Positions 34,201 to 41,950 of a stretch of DNA of 44,037 nt are shown in pieces (position 1 is the first letter of the stretch; every line of letters begins with the position of its first letter). Under the pieces are notes generated by a model, which had not been told where the DNA came from, searched no databases, and was given only the letters and a program-made list of their open reading frames with translations. Source of the stretch: RYN-428 sp035551995 (GTDB taxonomy: Bacteria; Planctomycetota; Phycisphaerae; Tepidisphaerales; Tepidisphaeraceae). Both the position numbers and the translations under genes were made by a program. The stretch is from the NCBI GenBank assembly GCA_035551995.1, contig DASZME010000017.1:1-44037 (forward strand). Reading direction: 5' to 3'.

Positions 34201-34587
34201 GGCGACGTCTCGACGCTCCGGCGCCTTGCGACGTCTTTTGACGGCCACCGATATCTGCTTGCGCCCCACGAATTGACCTGGGAAGACGCAAGCCGCCTGT
34301 GTCGATCGCTCGGCGGCCATCTGGTCACCATCGCGTCTCCCGAAGAAAACGCCTTCCTGACGAACCTGTGCCGCGACTGCGATCGCGAGCCGTGGATCGG
34401 CCTGCGGCGAACCGTCGGCCACGCGGCATGGGAAACCGGTGAATCGGTTTCGTTTAGCGCGTTGTCGCTGCCGTCGGTGTTCGATCATCGCGATCCGGGG
34501 ACAAACGTGTCGTTCGCGCGGGGCGACTGGATCCTGATGCCCGATCGGTATGGCAAGTTGAATCCATTCATCATCGAGTGGGATTGA
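31267..34587 (+). CDS. Receptor-like Ser/Thr kinase with LRR array and C-type-lectin-like domain
   Basis: A 1106-residue single-span membrane kinase. The cytoplasmic part is a Hanks-type kinase (about 48-310) with GEGGMG, catalytic Lys77, HRDLKPSN (Asp170) and DFG (Asp188). A basic stretch (RKRIRKHRK) leads to one membrane segment near 339-360. The exported part has a beta-rich region (about 370-560), a helical stretch, then about ten leucine-rich repeats of 21 residues (about 724-935), each of the form LxxLxCxxNxIxSLEPLRGMP. The last 118 residues (from about 988) have a C-type-lectin-like fold: SFDGHRYLLAPHELTWEDAS and HLVTIASPEENAFL, ending FIIEWD. The calcium-site residues are not clearly kept. 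The start has GGAG seven bases upstream. Confidence 0.9.
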   Translation: MRGPSTELPGAHPISVATSANAAAEGTSEFQLQSHPEERSALPRLEGYVIRERLGEGGMGVVWKAVQLSTKRTVAVKLMSAASFGSERARLRFEREVELTASLDHPHIARVFDSGVRDGVFFYSMEWIDGLPLDEHVKKHQLSRRQTLLLMERVCAAVQHAHQKGVIHRDLKPSNILVDKEGQPHVLDFGLAKFTQGGDRISLDGEIAGTPPFMSPEQAAGRVDEVDTRSDVYTLGVMLFHLLSGQYPHDHNGSNIELLRRIAEEEPRRIRDIQPKIDADLATLLGHTLEREPEGRYAAAGALAADLHRYLSGDPVSARPPSPAYRLRKRIRKHRKSFAFGSVIVALILSIAGYAAYDYYAQWGDWIKVADHDFTSANASPDGLEFIGGSNEPSPYKTTAWKGGGDGLRGKRAEWCVLKDVHVRGDVRVVVNVAFGSQPEGFEICLNSGTFGFACPPGYSAEVGGYQGQVSFISRNERIGWPDMSEAISTSIRPGRVAAITFERQGELLTLQVDKEPPIRSTQLVPLTGVGLDGVAVRAWSNTTVIRSITVYRRSLPKKANPVIAGDALVEAGDLAAALRQYENLADDYPHSATGEIALSRAGSLAGTIRPMDAARMRRLVDRFTREYPHSWLRRQLMESQVLGIWQDGRFDQALEKLEIIRRSDSQTRLPLRLVAAARLRKGGLPPNIAKKLMACVRQVPDVGRLNVTGLGIESLADIVRPELRHLECSDNPIRSLEPLRGSMLQNLRCNFTEISSLEPLRGHKLRVLNIVETSVSDLDPIRGMPLSALVCDHCPITSLEPLRGMATLTMINFEGTSVSSLDPLTGLPLKQVSIGRTFVRDLNPLEGMPLEKLDIRGCEIAGLDAVRGAPLISLRCDENRIESLEPLRGMNIHSLKCSSNRIRSLDPLRGMPLQELRVFDNPLTSLEPLVENPPAHFWFDCDSLPDAELERVREIWSKRPEHRRHSRDAALLLALRHGDVSTLRRLATSFDGHRYLLAPHELTWEDASRLCRSLGGHLVTIASPEENAFLTNLCRDCDREPWIGLRRTVGHAAWETGESVSFSALSLPSVFDHRDPGTNVSFARGDWILMPDRYGKLNPFIIEWD

Positions 34588-34678
34588 TGTGGCAATGTCG
34601 GTCGGGGGATTCTATTTGTGAATCCAAGGTCCGGTTCTAACCGCATTCATGTGATTGAAAGGCCGAATTTAGACGAAC

Positions 34679-34948
34679 GTGCCCGCGAGCAACGATCAGG
34701 CAAAACGGGGTTACTCGCGTGACAAGCGTTCGGACTGCAAGCAGGTGTGCATCGCGCTGGTGGTGAGCCGCGGCGGGATGCCGCTGGGATACGAATGGTT
34801 CGCGGGAAACAAGGCGGACGTGACGAGCGTGAAAGAGGTCGTCACGGCCATGGAGGAACGATATGGAGCGGCGGATCGGGTGTGGGTTGCATCGCAGAAT
34901 AAAAAATTCTTTCCCGCCGGTCAAGGTGACATATCTACTTCGGCTTAA
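34679..34948 (+). pseudogene. Fragment of an IS1634-type transposase
   Basis: A frame of 89 codons whose first two thirds read as an internal transposase piece: AKRGYSRDKRSDCKQVCIAL, then RGGMPLGYEWFAGNKADV and MEERYGAADRVWV. This resembles the catalytic region of IS1634-family DDE transposases just before the second catalytic aspartate. The match stops near 34893, after which the frame continues in unrelated sequence. Both ends of the transposase are missing. The family call is from pattern memory. Confidence 0.6.
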
Positions 34949-34967
34949 AGGGTGACATTTCTCCTTC
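34925..34967. mobile_element. IS end-like paired repeats
   Basis: GGTGACATATCTACTTC (34925-34941) and GGTGACATTTCTCCTTC (34951-34967) agree at 15 of 17 positions and are 26 bp apart. Paired terminal repeats of this type are seen at the ends of IS21- or IS481-like elements, so this may be the remnant end of a second element. No transposase of that kind is present. Confidence 0.45.
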
Positions 34968-35067
34968 TTTACAACAAAAAAATTGGGCCAGGAATCAGAA
35001 GCGTGATGGAAATATGCGTTCACGAATCCTGCTTATCATCACTTGTCAGTGACGGCGCGCCGCCGCA

Positions 35068-36240
35068 CTACGTCTTGATGCGCTCGAGCAAGAAAACTGA
35101 AAGCGGGCCGAAGATAAAAATGGGCAGCCACGCCATCAGGGCGGCCCATCGATCGGCGGCCATGAAGGCCGGGGGACTGCCGGCGAGTTGCTGCGAGAGA
35201 AAGACGCTGCCCATGGCGATCCCCATATAGATCAGGCATTTGGTCGCGCCGGATTTCAAGGACCCGGTATCGCGCGTCAAGACATTCGGAATGCACAGCA
35301 TCAACAGAATGACGTTCATGATCGGCTGCGTGAAGCGCGAATGTTTCACGCGAAGCAGGTTCAACACGCCGTAGCTTTTGGGACGGTCCAGCAGTTCGTT
35401 GATCCGTTCGGTGCTGAGCAGATCGACGTAATTTCCGCTGCGATAGAGGTTGATCTCTTCGGGCGTGATATTGCTTTTGTAGGCGGGGTCGGAAATTTCC
35501 CTGGAGCGATCTTCGTCGGGACGCAGGCCGGTGACGCGCCAGCCGTTTTGAAGATCCCATTCCTGCGCCGAAGGATTCCACGTCGCGGCGTCGGCATAGA
35601 CATGGGCAACGGGAAGAATTTCGACGGCGCCGGTCCGTTTATTCCGGATCGGCTGGCGCTCGATGACGTCCATTTTTTCCATCATCGGCAGAGTTTGCCC
35701 CGCTTCGGTGCGGCGGCGCGGCCAGAAACGGGCGGCGTGAAGCAGGCCGTTGTCGGCGTCCTGCATGAATTCGATCGTGAACCATCCCCGCGTTTGCCCG
35801 TGAATTTCATCGTGGTCTCGGACCAGCTTGGGAATCATGTTGGGGATGATCAATTCCTGATCGATCAGCAGCAGCCCATTCAACAGCAATGCCGCCACGA
35901 GGATCGGCATGGCCACGCGCAACAGCGGAATTCCGGCGGCAAGCATTGCGGTCAGTTCGTTGAATCGGCTCAGACGCATCAGCGTGAACGCCGCCGCGAC
36001 CACGGGAATGATTCCGGAAAGATGCACGAAGATCAGGAAACACTGATAAAAATAATAATCCCCCATATCGCGGAGCGTTTCGATCACCGTTTGGATTGCG
36101 CCGCTGTTGGTCTGGAACGCCACCATGTTGTTGAAGTTGAACACCATGTCCAACACCACGTACATCCCGACCAGCACCATGAAGCTGATGCAATAGTTTT
36201 TGATGAAGCTGACGATGACGTAGCGGTCGAGGATCTTCAT
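35068..36240 (-). CDS. lptG: LPS export permease, LptG-type (YjgP/YjgQ family)
   Basis: A 390-residue inner-membrane permease. Membrane segments lie near the N-terminus (ISFMVLVGMYVVLDM), around 60-120 (FLIFVHLSGIIPVVAAAF) and in the last third (FTQPIMNVILLMLCIPNV). A periplasmic domain of about 200 residues lies between, as expected for LptF/LptG. Together with LptF and the ATPase LptB (not in the window) it would extract LPS from the inner membrane and pass it to the periplasmic bridge. It follows lptF by 89 bp on the same strand. Assignment as G rather than F rests on gene order and size. Confidence 0.85.
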   Translation of the reverse strand: MKILDRYVIVSFIKNYCISFMVLVGMYVVLDMVFNFNNMVAFQTNSGAIQTVIETLRDMGDYYFYQCFLIFVHLSGIIPVVAAAFTLMRLSRFNELTAMLAAGIPLLRVAMPILVAALLLNGLLLIDQELIIPNMIPKLVRDHDEIHGQTRGWFTIEFMQDADNGLLHAARFWPRRRTEAGQTLPMMEKMDVIERQPIRNKRTGAVEILPVAHVYADAATWNPSAQEWDLQNGWRVTGLRPDEDRSREISDPAYKSNITPEEINLYRSGNYVDLLSTERINELLDRPKSYGVLNLLRVKHSRFTQPIMNVILLMLCIPNVLTRDTGSLKSGATKCLIYMGIAMGSVFLSQQLAGSPPAFMAADRWAALMAWLPIFIFGPLSVFLLERIKT

Positions 36241-36329
36241 TCGCCGGGAGCCGTTGGTGATCGGACATCATTTGTCGGTAAGGAGGAGAACCGTCTCTTC
36301 ACGGACAACTAACGGCCGGCGACCATGGC

Positions 36330-38072
36330 TTATCTCCTTCCCAGTTTCCACAATAAACAAATCGCCAGGATCAAGTTCACCGCATTCCCGGCCCAAATAA
36401 GCGTGAGCCCCAATTGCAGGGTGTTATTATGGCCGTTGAAATGGGTGGGGACGTTACCGGCCGTCCGCTGACCGGCGATGATCAAGGTGATGCTCATCAT
36501 GGCCGGGACAAAACTCACGGCGAAGGCCGTCAGAAAATTGCCGCTGCGAAACATCATTCCCAAGGCGCACCCCGCCATGACGAGAATCAGGCAACTGATG
36601 GCGAAACTTGCCCGGCCATTGCTCTCGGCGATGATCTGGTTGATGACCGTCACTTTTTCGTGTTCAAGCAATTCCTGGTTTCCAAAATCCTTGGCGGCTG
36701 GGGTCTGGAAATAGGCGATGTCTTTTTTTGGCAGCTCGCGAGCCTCTTCGCCGAGGGGAACCGAAAACTGCTGGGTGAATTTTTCCCGCCGCACGGGTTC
36801 GGCGGCGGCGCCGACCGATTCCATCGTCTGCAGGCAGTCCCTCAGGTCCACGCTCACGTCAGCCATTCCATCGGCCACGCGCGGCCGCACATGCACGGTG
36901 ACCGACGCGGCCCGAACCACCAGCGTTCCCTGCCCCTTTTTTTGCTGGCGGAAGATGACCGGACGATCGACCGAAACCGAATCAGGATTCGTGCCCGGCT
37001 TGAGCGCGGCCGGCTTAGCCGGGGGATACGGAAAAATGATTTCCCCCTTCATGTCAAACACCGCGACCTTCGGGTCATCCGTGCCAAGGGTATAGCTGTT
37101 GTCGTTGTCGAAGCGGAAGACCGTCTGGCGCGATGGGCCGCGCAGGTCGCGCATCAAATCGGCGACGAAAAATTGGCGCTCACCTGTCTTCACGAAATCG
37201 CCGACGACCGTCTGAATTTTCCGACTTTTACTTAGGTCGTCATACAGTTCCTTGAGTCGAAAGACGTTCATGAATTTTACGTCTTCCTTGATGGGCGAAG
37301 GAAATTCGGTCGGACCGTACCACGTCTCGGCGACGCCGGCGTTGGTGGCGCCCTGAAATCGGCGGGGAAACTTGAATCCGCCGGTCAGGCGGATCGTGAC
37401 GTTCATCGCCTGCCCCCCCGCCATCGGGTCGATGTATACATAAGCGCGGGTGGCGGTATAAAACTCCTTGGGAATGTGCAGCGTCCGATCATGCGGGTCC
37501 CGCTCGTCGGAGATGATTTCCGGGCCGATCAACTCCACCTGCTGCTGCCCCGGCGGCGTGTCGGGTCCCGGCGGTATCACATGCGCCTCCTGGGCGAAAA
37601 TGGTCGATTGAGGCATCTCGATCCGATGCGTCCGCTCGATTCGGCTTTCCACCATCTTCGCGAGATTCGAATAGATAACCTGCTCCACCTTGAGCGTGGA
37701 GGCCGGCACGATGAAACACAAAAACAGCAGGCTGGCGATCGCGACCACCAGCCCCAGCACCAGCGCCGGTCCGGCCACCGTGAACGAAAGCAGGCTCATT
37801 CCGCCGGCTTTGCAGGCGGTCAGCTCGTTGTCGGCCGCGAGGCGTCCATACACGACGGCCGTCGCGAAAAGGGCCGCGACGGGAAATGAATAGGTGGTCA
37901 TCGCCGGGCCGAAGTAGGTGAGCATGCGGGCCACCTGGCCGGCATCGAGCCCCTCGCGCGTGAGGGGCCGCAATAATCCGCCAAAGCTCATGATCCCGGC
38001 CATCGCGCCCGAAGCCATCATAAAGATGCGGAACAGGTCCTTGAAGATGTAAGCGAAAAGAGTGCGGCTCAT
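36330..38072 (-). CDS. lptF: LPS export permease, LptF-type, with enlarged periplasmic domain
   Basis: A 580-residue member of the YjgP/YjgQ family. The N-terminus (LFAYIFKDLFRIFMMASGAM), the conserved ELTACKAGGMSLL loop and the C-terminal membrane segments match the family. The periplasmic part is much longer than in Escherichia coli (366 residues in total there), so this copy carries roughly 200 extra residues between membrane segments. The start at 38072 lies four bases after the aminotransferase stop, so those genes are co-transcribed. A frame extending to 38129 would overlap the upstream gene. Confidence 0.88.
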   Translation of the reverse strand: MSRTLFAYIFKDLFRIFMMASGAMAGIMSFGGLLRPLTREGLDAGQVARMLTYFGPAMTTYSFPVAALFATAVVYGRLAADNELTACKAGGMSLLSFTVAGPALVLGLVVAIASLLFLCFIVPASTLKVEQVIYSNLAKMVESRIERTHRIEMPQSTIFAQEAHVIPPGPDTPPGQQQVELIGPEIISDERDPHDRTLHIPKEFYTATRAYVYIDPMAGGQAMNVTIRLTGGFKFPRRFQGATNAGVAETWYGPTEFPSPIKEDVKFMNVFRLKELYDDLSKSRKIQTVVGDFVKTGERQFFVADLMRDLRGPSRQTVFRFDNDNSYTLGTDDPKVAVFDMKGEIIFPYPPAKPAALKPGTNPDSVSVDRPVIFRQQKKGQGTLVVRAASVTVHVRPRVADGMADVSVDLRDCLQTMESVGAAAEPVRREKFTQQFSVPLGEEARELPKKDIAYFQTPAAKDFGNQELLEHEKVTVINQIIAESNGRASFAISCLILVMAGCALGMMFRSGNFLTAFAVSFVPAMMSITLIIAGQRTAGNVPTHFNGHNNTLQLGLTLIWAGNAVNLILAICLLWKLGRR

Positions 38073-38076
38073 GTAT

Positions 38077-39387
38077 TCAATGCAAAACCCGCACGAGCGA
38101 TTTCTCCACGACTTTCGCCAGCCGCTCAATCCCCGGCTCGATCTGCCCCGGCGCCACCTGCCCGAAGCTCAGTCGCACGTAATTGGCCGGAATCTTCCCC
38201 GCCTCGTCCGGCTGAAAACAATACTCGCCCGGCACATACAGCACGCCCGCATCCACGCACGCCTTGAACATTTGGCCTTCGCGCGACGTGGCGATTTCTT
38301 CCGGCAGCTTCAGCCAAACATACAAACCGCCGTGCGGATGGGTCCACGTGATCCGATCGTCCTTGGGCATCGACCGCTCCAGCGCCGCAAGAACGGCGTC
38401 GCGCTTGAGCCGATAGCTCCCGGTCAGCAGTTCAACGTGCTCCTCGTAGCTTCCGTCGCGGAGCGATTCGAGGGCGATATGCTGGGCCAGATTGGCCGAT
38501 CCAAAATCATGGTTGCCCTTTTGCTGCAAGACGGCGTGAAGCAGATCGTCGGGCATTGCCGAGTAACCGAGTTTTAATCCCGGGGCGAAGGGCTTGCTGA
38601 AGGTCAGACTCAAGATCGTATGACGATTTTCGGCGTCCATCGATTTGATCGACCGCATGGGCGGTCCGTCGTATCGAAGCTCGCGATACGCCGCGTCTTC
38701 ATGAATCAAAATCCGCTGCTTTGAATCATACGATCGCACGATGTCCAAGAGCCGTCGGCGACGATCCGGCGAGAGGGATAAGCCGGTCGGATTATCGAAA
38801 TAGCTCGTGCAATAAATCAGCTTCACGCGCGAAAGCCGCCCTCCGCGATCGAGCGCGGACAATAATTTGGCGACGGCTTCGACGTCCATGCCGTCTTCAT
38901 CCATCGGCACGGTCATCACATTGGCGCCGAGAGATTGCAGCGTGCCGCTATAAACGAAATAGCTCGGATTGGCGGCGATGACGATATCGCCCGGATCGAT
39001 CAACGCGTCGCCGACCAGATACAGCGCCTGCTGCGAGCCGGTGGTGACAATGACCTGCTCGGGCGTGAACCCCAAATCCGAAACGGGCATCGATTCGAGA
39101 GCGGCCAGGTGCTCGAGAAGCTTATGGCGTAATGGCCGCAAACCCAGCGTCGTGTCATATTGCAGCGCCGAGCGTCCGCGGGCCACGTCGCCAAAAATTC
39201 GGCTGGTGATCCGGGCGCATTCTTCCACCGGCAAAGTCAAGGGATCGACCAGGCCCGCGGCAAAATTGATTAAATTCGGATTGTGCAGGGCCGTCTCGAT
39301 CAGAAAACTGATCGGCTGCTCGCGCGTACGGCGAGCCTTGCTCGATAGCGGAAGCACGGACGAAATTGGACCGCGATGCGTCGCCAT
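38077..39387 (-). CDS. PLP-dependent aminotransferase (class I/II, LysN/MocR-like)
   Basis: A 436-residue enzyme. The PLP lysine is in LSLTFSKPFAPGLKLGY; YCTSYFDNPTGLSL and GSQQALYLVGDALIDPGD are typical of the 2-aminoadipate / branched multi-substrate aminotransferase group. N-terminal NLINFAAGLVDP is also characteristic. The substrate is unknown. The gene is followed four bases later by lptF and preceded by rnd by 20 bases, so all may share transcripts. Confidence 0.93.
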   Translation of the reverse strand: MATHRGPISSVLPLSSKARRTREQPISFLIETALHNPNLINFAAGLVDPLTLPVEECARITSRIFGDVARGRSALQYDTTLGLRPLRHKLLEHLAALESMPVSDLGFTPEQVIVTTGSQQALYLVGDALIDPGDIVIAANPSYFVYSGTLQSLGANVMTVPMDEDGMDVEAVAKLLSALDRGGRLSRVKLIYCTSYFDNPTGLSLSPDRRRRLLDIVRSYDSKQRILIHEDAAYRELRYDGPPMRSIKSMDAENRHTILSLTFSKPFAPGLKLGYSAMPDDLLHAVLQQKGNHDFGSANLAQHIALESLRDGSYEEHVELLTGSYRLKRDAVLAALERSMPKDDRITWTHPHGGLYVWLKLPEEIATSREGQMFKACVDAGVLYVPGEYCFQPDEAGKIPANYVRLSFGQVAPGQIEPGIERLAKVVEKSLVRVLH

Positions 39388-39407
39388 GTTTTATGATGCG
39401 ATTGGCG

Positions 39408-40688
39408 TCAGCGCGTGGCGCGGAGCGCTCCTTCGATCCAGTTCAATTCGATATTGCGTTTGCCGTCGAGGAACTCGATCAAAGGATCGCCGATGGCCTG
39501 TTTGCGCCAGCCTTGCAGGAGTTTCGGCGTTTCGCCGGGAGCGGGCCCGGTCGTCAGCGATCGGTAAAAATCGGTTACGTCCTGCCGGCTGGCGACGAGG
39601 GCCGGGTCCATCGACAAGCCGGCGCAAAGACACTGGGCGACGCTGAAGACGGCGTCAACGCGAAATTTGTCACGGGGTGACGGCTCGTACTCGCGCGGCG
39701 CCGGCAGGTCGATCGTCGGTAATGTAAATGCCTTGCTGGTCGCGTCGATGATCCGTCTACCGTAATCGTGCTCCACCGCACGCGGCAACCCGCGAACCCG
39801 GCCAAGATAATCGAGCGATTTGGCGGGATTGCGAGCCAAATCAAGCAAAACCTCGTCCTTGAGGAACGATCGCGGCGGGACGTCCTGCTCCCGGGCGGCC
39901 GAATCACGGAGAATGGTCAGCTCGCGCAAGATCGCCAGATTTCGCGGCTGCAGCGACGTGGCGCCGCGAACCCGCATAAACTGCGTTTGCGGATCGAAGC
40001 GGTACAGGTCGGGGCTGCACACCGCCGCGCATTCCTCGCGCGCCCACGCCGTATGGCGCAGGGCGTCCATCCGCCGTAACAGTTCCGCGGCGGCGGCGGG
40101 AAGATAGCGCACATCGTCGGCGGCGTAACGCAACTGGACCGGCGACAAGGGGCGATTGTCCCAGTGAGTGAACGTCAGTCCCTTGCCCAGCCGAGCCCCC
40201 GTCAGCTCGGCGACCAATTTGGAAAGCGACAGCGGATACGGAAGTCCGATAAACCCGGCGCAGATCTGCGTGTCCAGCACGTTGGCCGCGGGACGGCGCA
40301 GGTGGCGGACGACCGGTTCGATATCCTGCTCGCCGGCGTGGACGATCTTTTCGATCGCCGGGTCGGCCAGCAATTCCCAAAACGGCAGCAAATCAAGCTC
40401 GGCCAGCGGATCGATCAGCGCCACCCGCCGATGGGACGCCACCTGCAGTAGACAGAGACGCGGATGGTACGTCAGCTCGCCGATAAACTCGCTGTCATAG
40501 GCGAATGAGCCGTCGTCGCGCAAATTGACGATTAATTGCTGTAGCTGTTCGGCGGTTTCGACGATCTCCGGCGCTCCCGGATGCACCAGCGGCCGCTCGG
40601 ATGTGTCGGCGGGCTCAAGCGCCTGGGCCAATGCGCTGGCATGAGCCGATTCATGATTGCGCGCCCGATGCTGCGCGCGAAAATTCAT
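39408..40688 (-). CDS. rnd: Ribonuclease D
   Basis: A protein of about 426 residues with a DEDDy 3'-5' exonuclease domain: Asp and Glu in YDSEFIGE, the region HAGEQDIEP, and the Tyr-Asp box RYAADDVRYLP. An HRDC-type helical domain follows at about 215-290 (RNLAILRELTILRD, DYLGRVRG), and a second helical region completes it. RNase D trims tRNA 3' ends. Several in-frame starts exist (40808, 40754, 40727 and 40688); 40688 was chosen because it leaves the shortest unexplained leader before the conserved domain, but none has a strong ribosome site. Confidence 0.9.
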   Translation of the reverse strand: MNFRAQHRARNHESAHASALAQALEPADTSERPLVHPGAPEIVETAEQLQQLIVNLRDDGSFAYDSEFIGELTYHPRLCLLQVASHRRVALIDPLAELDLLPFWELLADPAIEKIVHAGEQDIEPVVRHLRRPAANVLDTQICAGFIGLPYPLSLSKLVAELTGARLGKGLTFTHWDNRPLSPVQLRYAADDVRYLPAAAAELLRRMDALRHTAWAREECAAVCSPDLYRFDPQTQFMRVRGATSLQPRNLAILRELTILRDSAAREQDVPPRSFLKDEVLLDLARNPAKSLDYLGRVRGLPRAVEHDYGRRIIDATSKAFTLPTIDLPAPREYEPSPRDKFRVDAVFSVAQCLCAGLSMDPALVASRQDVTDFYRSLTTGPAPGETPKLLQGWRKQAIGDPLIEFLDGKRNIELNWIEGALRATR

Positions 40689-40910
40689 GGAGCGATTCTT
40701 TTTCGACTGTGGGGCTTGTCCGTCCATGCCTCTTTTCGCTCCGTTAGCCGTCATGGCGTGATGCGTTAACGATACGCGAAGTTCGTTTTTTATGCCATCC
40801 CAGTTCAAAGAAACCCGTCACGCGCGAAATGCCGAGAGCGGCGCCCAAAACGGACGCGCTGTCACACGCCCGACGGCAGCAATCCATTAACCCGGTAAAA
40901 TTTGCCAAGC

Positions 40911-40924
40911 GGCACGTTGTTTGC
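40911..40924 (+). promoter_or_regulatory. Sigma-54-type -24/-12 promoter candidate
   Basis: GGCACG-TTGT-TTGC gives GG and GC separated by exactly 10 bases, close to the consensus TGGCACG-N4-TTGCW. It precedes the ATG of the receiver gene (40938) by 13 bases, so the transcript would start almost at the start codon. An NtrC-type regulator is encoded at 28-29.4 kb. The sequence match is good but could be chance. Confidence 0.55.
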
Positions 40925-40937
40925 CTTCATCCATCTT

Positions 40938-41339
40938 ATGCCAGTTACCTTACACAATGCCGCGCTTTTGACGCCGTCAATCCTCGTCGTAGAGGACGAA
41001 GGAGCGACGCGGCATGCGCTGTCCCTCTTGTTGAGAATGAACGGGTATTCGACCGCGGCGGTGAGTTCCGCTGAAGAAGCCCTTGACGCCTTCCGCGGTG
41101 GGCCGTGGCCGGCGTTTGCTTTAGTCGATCTCGATTTGCCGGGCATGAATGGGCTCGATCTGATCTCCCGCTTGCACGCGCTGACCGGAGACATCTATCC
41201 CATTTTGCTGACGGCCGCCGACGAGGCTCGGGTCAGAGCGACGCTCCGCGGGCAGCAGGTCGTTTATATGCAAAAGCCGGTCGATTTTGAGCGATTGCTT
41301 TCATTGCTGAAGGCGCAGTCACAGCGGTCGGCATCATGA
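40938..41339 (+). CDS. Stand-alone receiver (CheY-like) response regulator
   Basis: A 133-residue single receiver domain: acidic residues in LVVEDEGATRH, phospho-acceptor Asp in FALVDLDLPGMNG, the Thr in ILLTAADE and the lysine in YMQKPVDF. No output domain is present. The ATG at 40938 follows the sigma-54-like element; a TTG at 40902 would extend the protein but would put the promoter element inside the coding region. The next signalling gene is the hybrid kinase at 42.2-44 kb, which carries its own receiver. Confidence 0.88.
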   Translation: MPVTLHNAALLTPSILVVEDEGATRHALSLLLRMNGYSTAAVSSAEEALDAFRGGPWPAFALVDLDLPGMNGLDLISRLHALTGDIYPILLTAADEARVRATLRGQQVVYMQKPVDFERLLSLLKAQSQRSAS

Positions 41340-41482
41340 ATATCCACCGAATGATCCCATGGCGGCTTTCAATAATTCTTTACGGTACGGCCGTATTTTC
41401 TTGAAATTGTCTCGAGGACAGGCTTAAATCTTCCGACAGAGTTGCATGTTCTTAAGGGGGGAATGGCCGGAAGGAGCAAAAG

Positions 41483-41821
41483 ATGAAGTTGACATACGCC
41501 GTCGAGCGCTTGCTTGATACAGGTTGGGTTGCCGGTATAGAAGGTGATTTGGAGCGCTTGCCGGACGGCAGGTCTTATCCTTCGGTTCTCTCGGTACAGC
41601 GGGAATTTTCTTACGCGGGTCTTGAACTCTCCATCAAGCAAAATCTTATTTTCGGCTGTTACCGCGCTACATGGGCGCCGGTCGGCGAACCGCTCGATCC
41701 GTCGGCCCAGACCGACGATCGACATGGAACAGTCGTCGGCGACTGCGAGCGCGAAGCGGCCGTCTATGCCTTGGCGCATCTGCGAGCCGCCCAGGTCGAA
41801 CATCAACTCGCGCTGGCGTGA
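41483..41821 (+). CDS. Small unknown protein next to signalling genes
   Basis: A 112-residue protein with a clear AGGAG ribosome site and no recognised domain. It contains YRATWAPVGEPLDP in the middle and a C-terminal helix REAAVYALAHLRAAQVEHQL. It lies between the receiver gene and the hybrid kinase and is read toward the latter. Function unknown; composition is like its neighbours, so it is not obviously foreign. Confidence 0.65.
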   Translation: MKLTYAVERLLDTGWVAGIEGDLERLPDGRSYPSVLSVQREFSYAGLELSIKQNLIFGCYRATWAPVGEPLDPSAQTDDRHGTVVGDCEREAAVYALAHLRAAQVEHQLALA

Positions 41822-41850
41822 TGCCACCGTTTAGCATCTTGTCCCGCCCC

Positions 41851-41875
41851 GGATCTTGCAGCACACGCAAGATCC
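41851..41875. terminator. Hairpin after the small unknown gene
   Basis: GGATCTTGC (41851-41859) and GCAAGATCC (41867-41875) form a perfect 9-bp stem with a 7-base loop, 30 bp after the stop at 41821. No T run follows, so it may be a transcript-end or stability hairpin rather than an intrinsic terminator. Confidence 0.5.
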
Positions 41876-41890
41876 GCCGTGGCGTGGCGC

Positions 41891-41950
41891 CTGGCCATAA
41901 GTCACGCCGACCGGCGCGCCCTGGACGTAAGTCACGCCGGCCGGCGCGGC
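41891..41950. repeat. 30-bp direct tandem repeat
   Basis: Two adjacent units begin CTGG and share TAAGTCACGCCG, CCGGCGCG. They agree at 26 of 30 positions. Confidence 0.7.

Larger units (their letters stand above)
34588..35067. other. Insertion-sequence debris region
   Basis: This is 480 bp between the kinase gene and lptG. It holds a broken transposase piece (34679-34890), terminal-repeat-like blocks (34925-34967) and short unassignable sequence. No complete gene was recognised. Confidence 0.6.
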
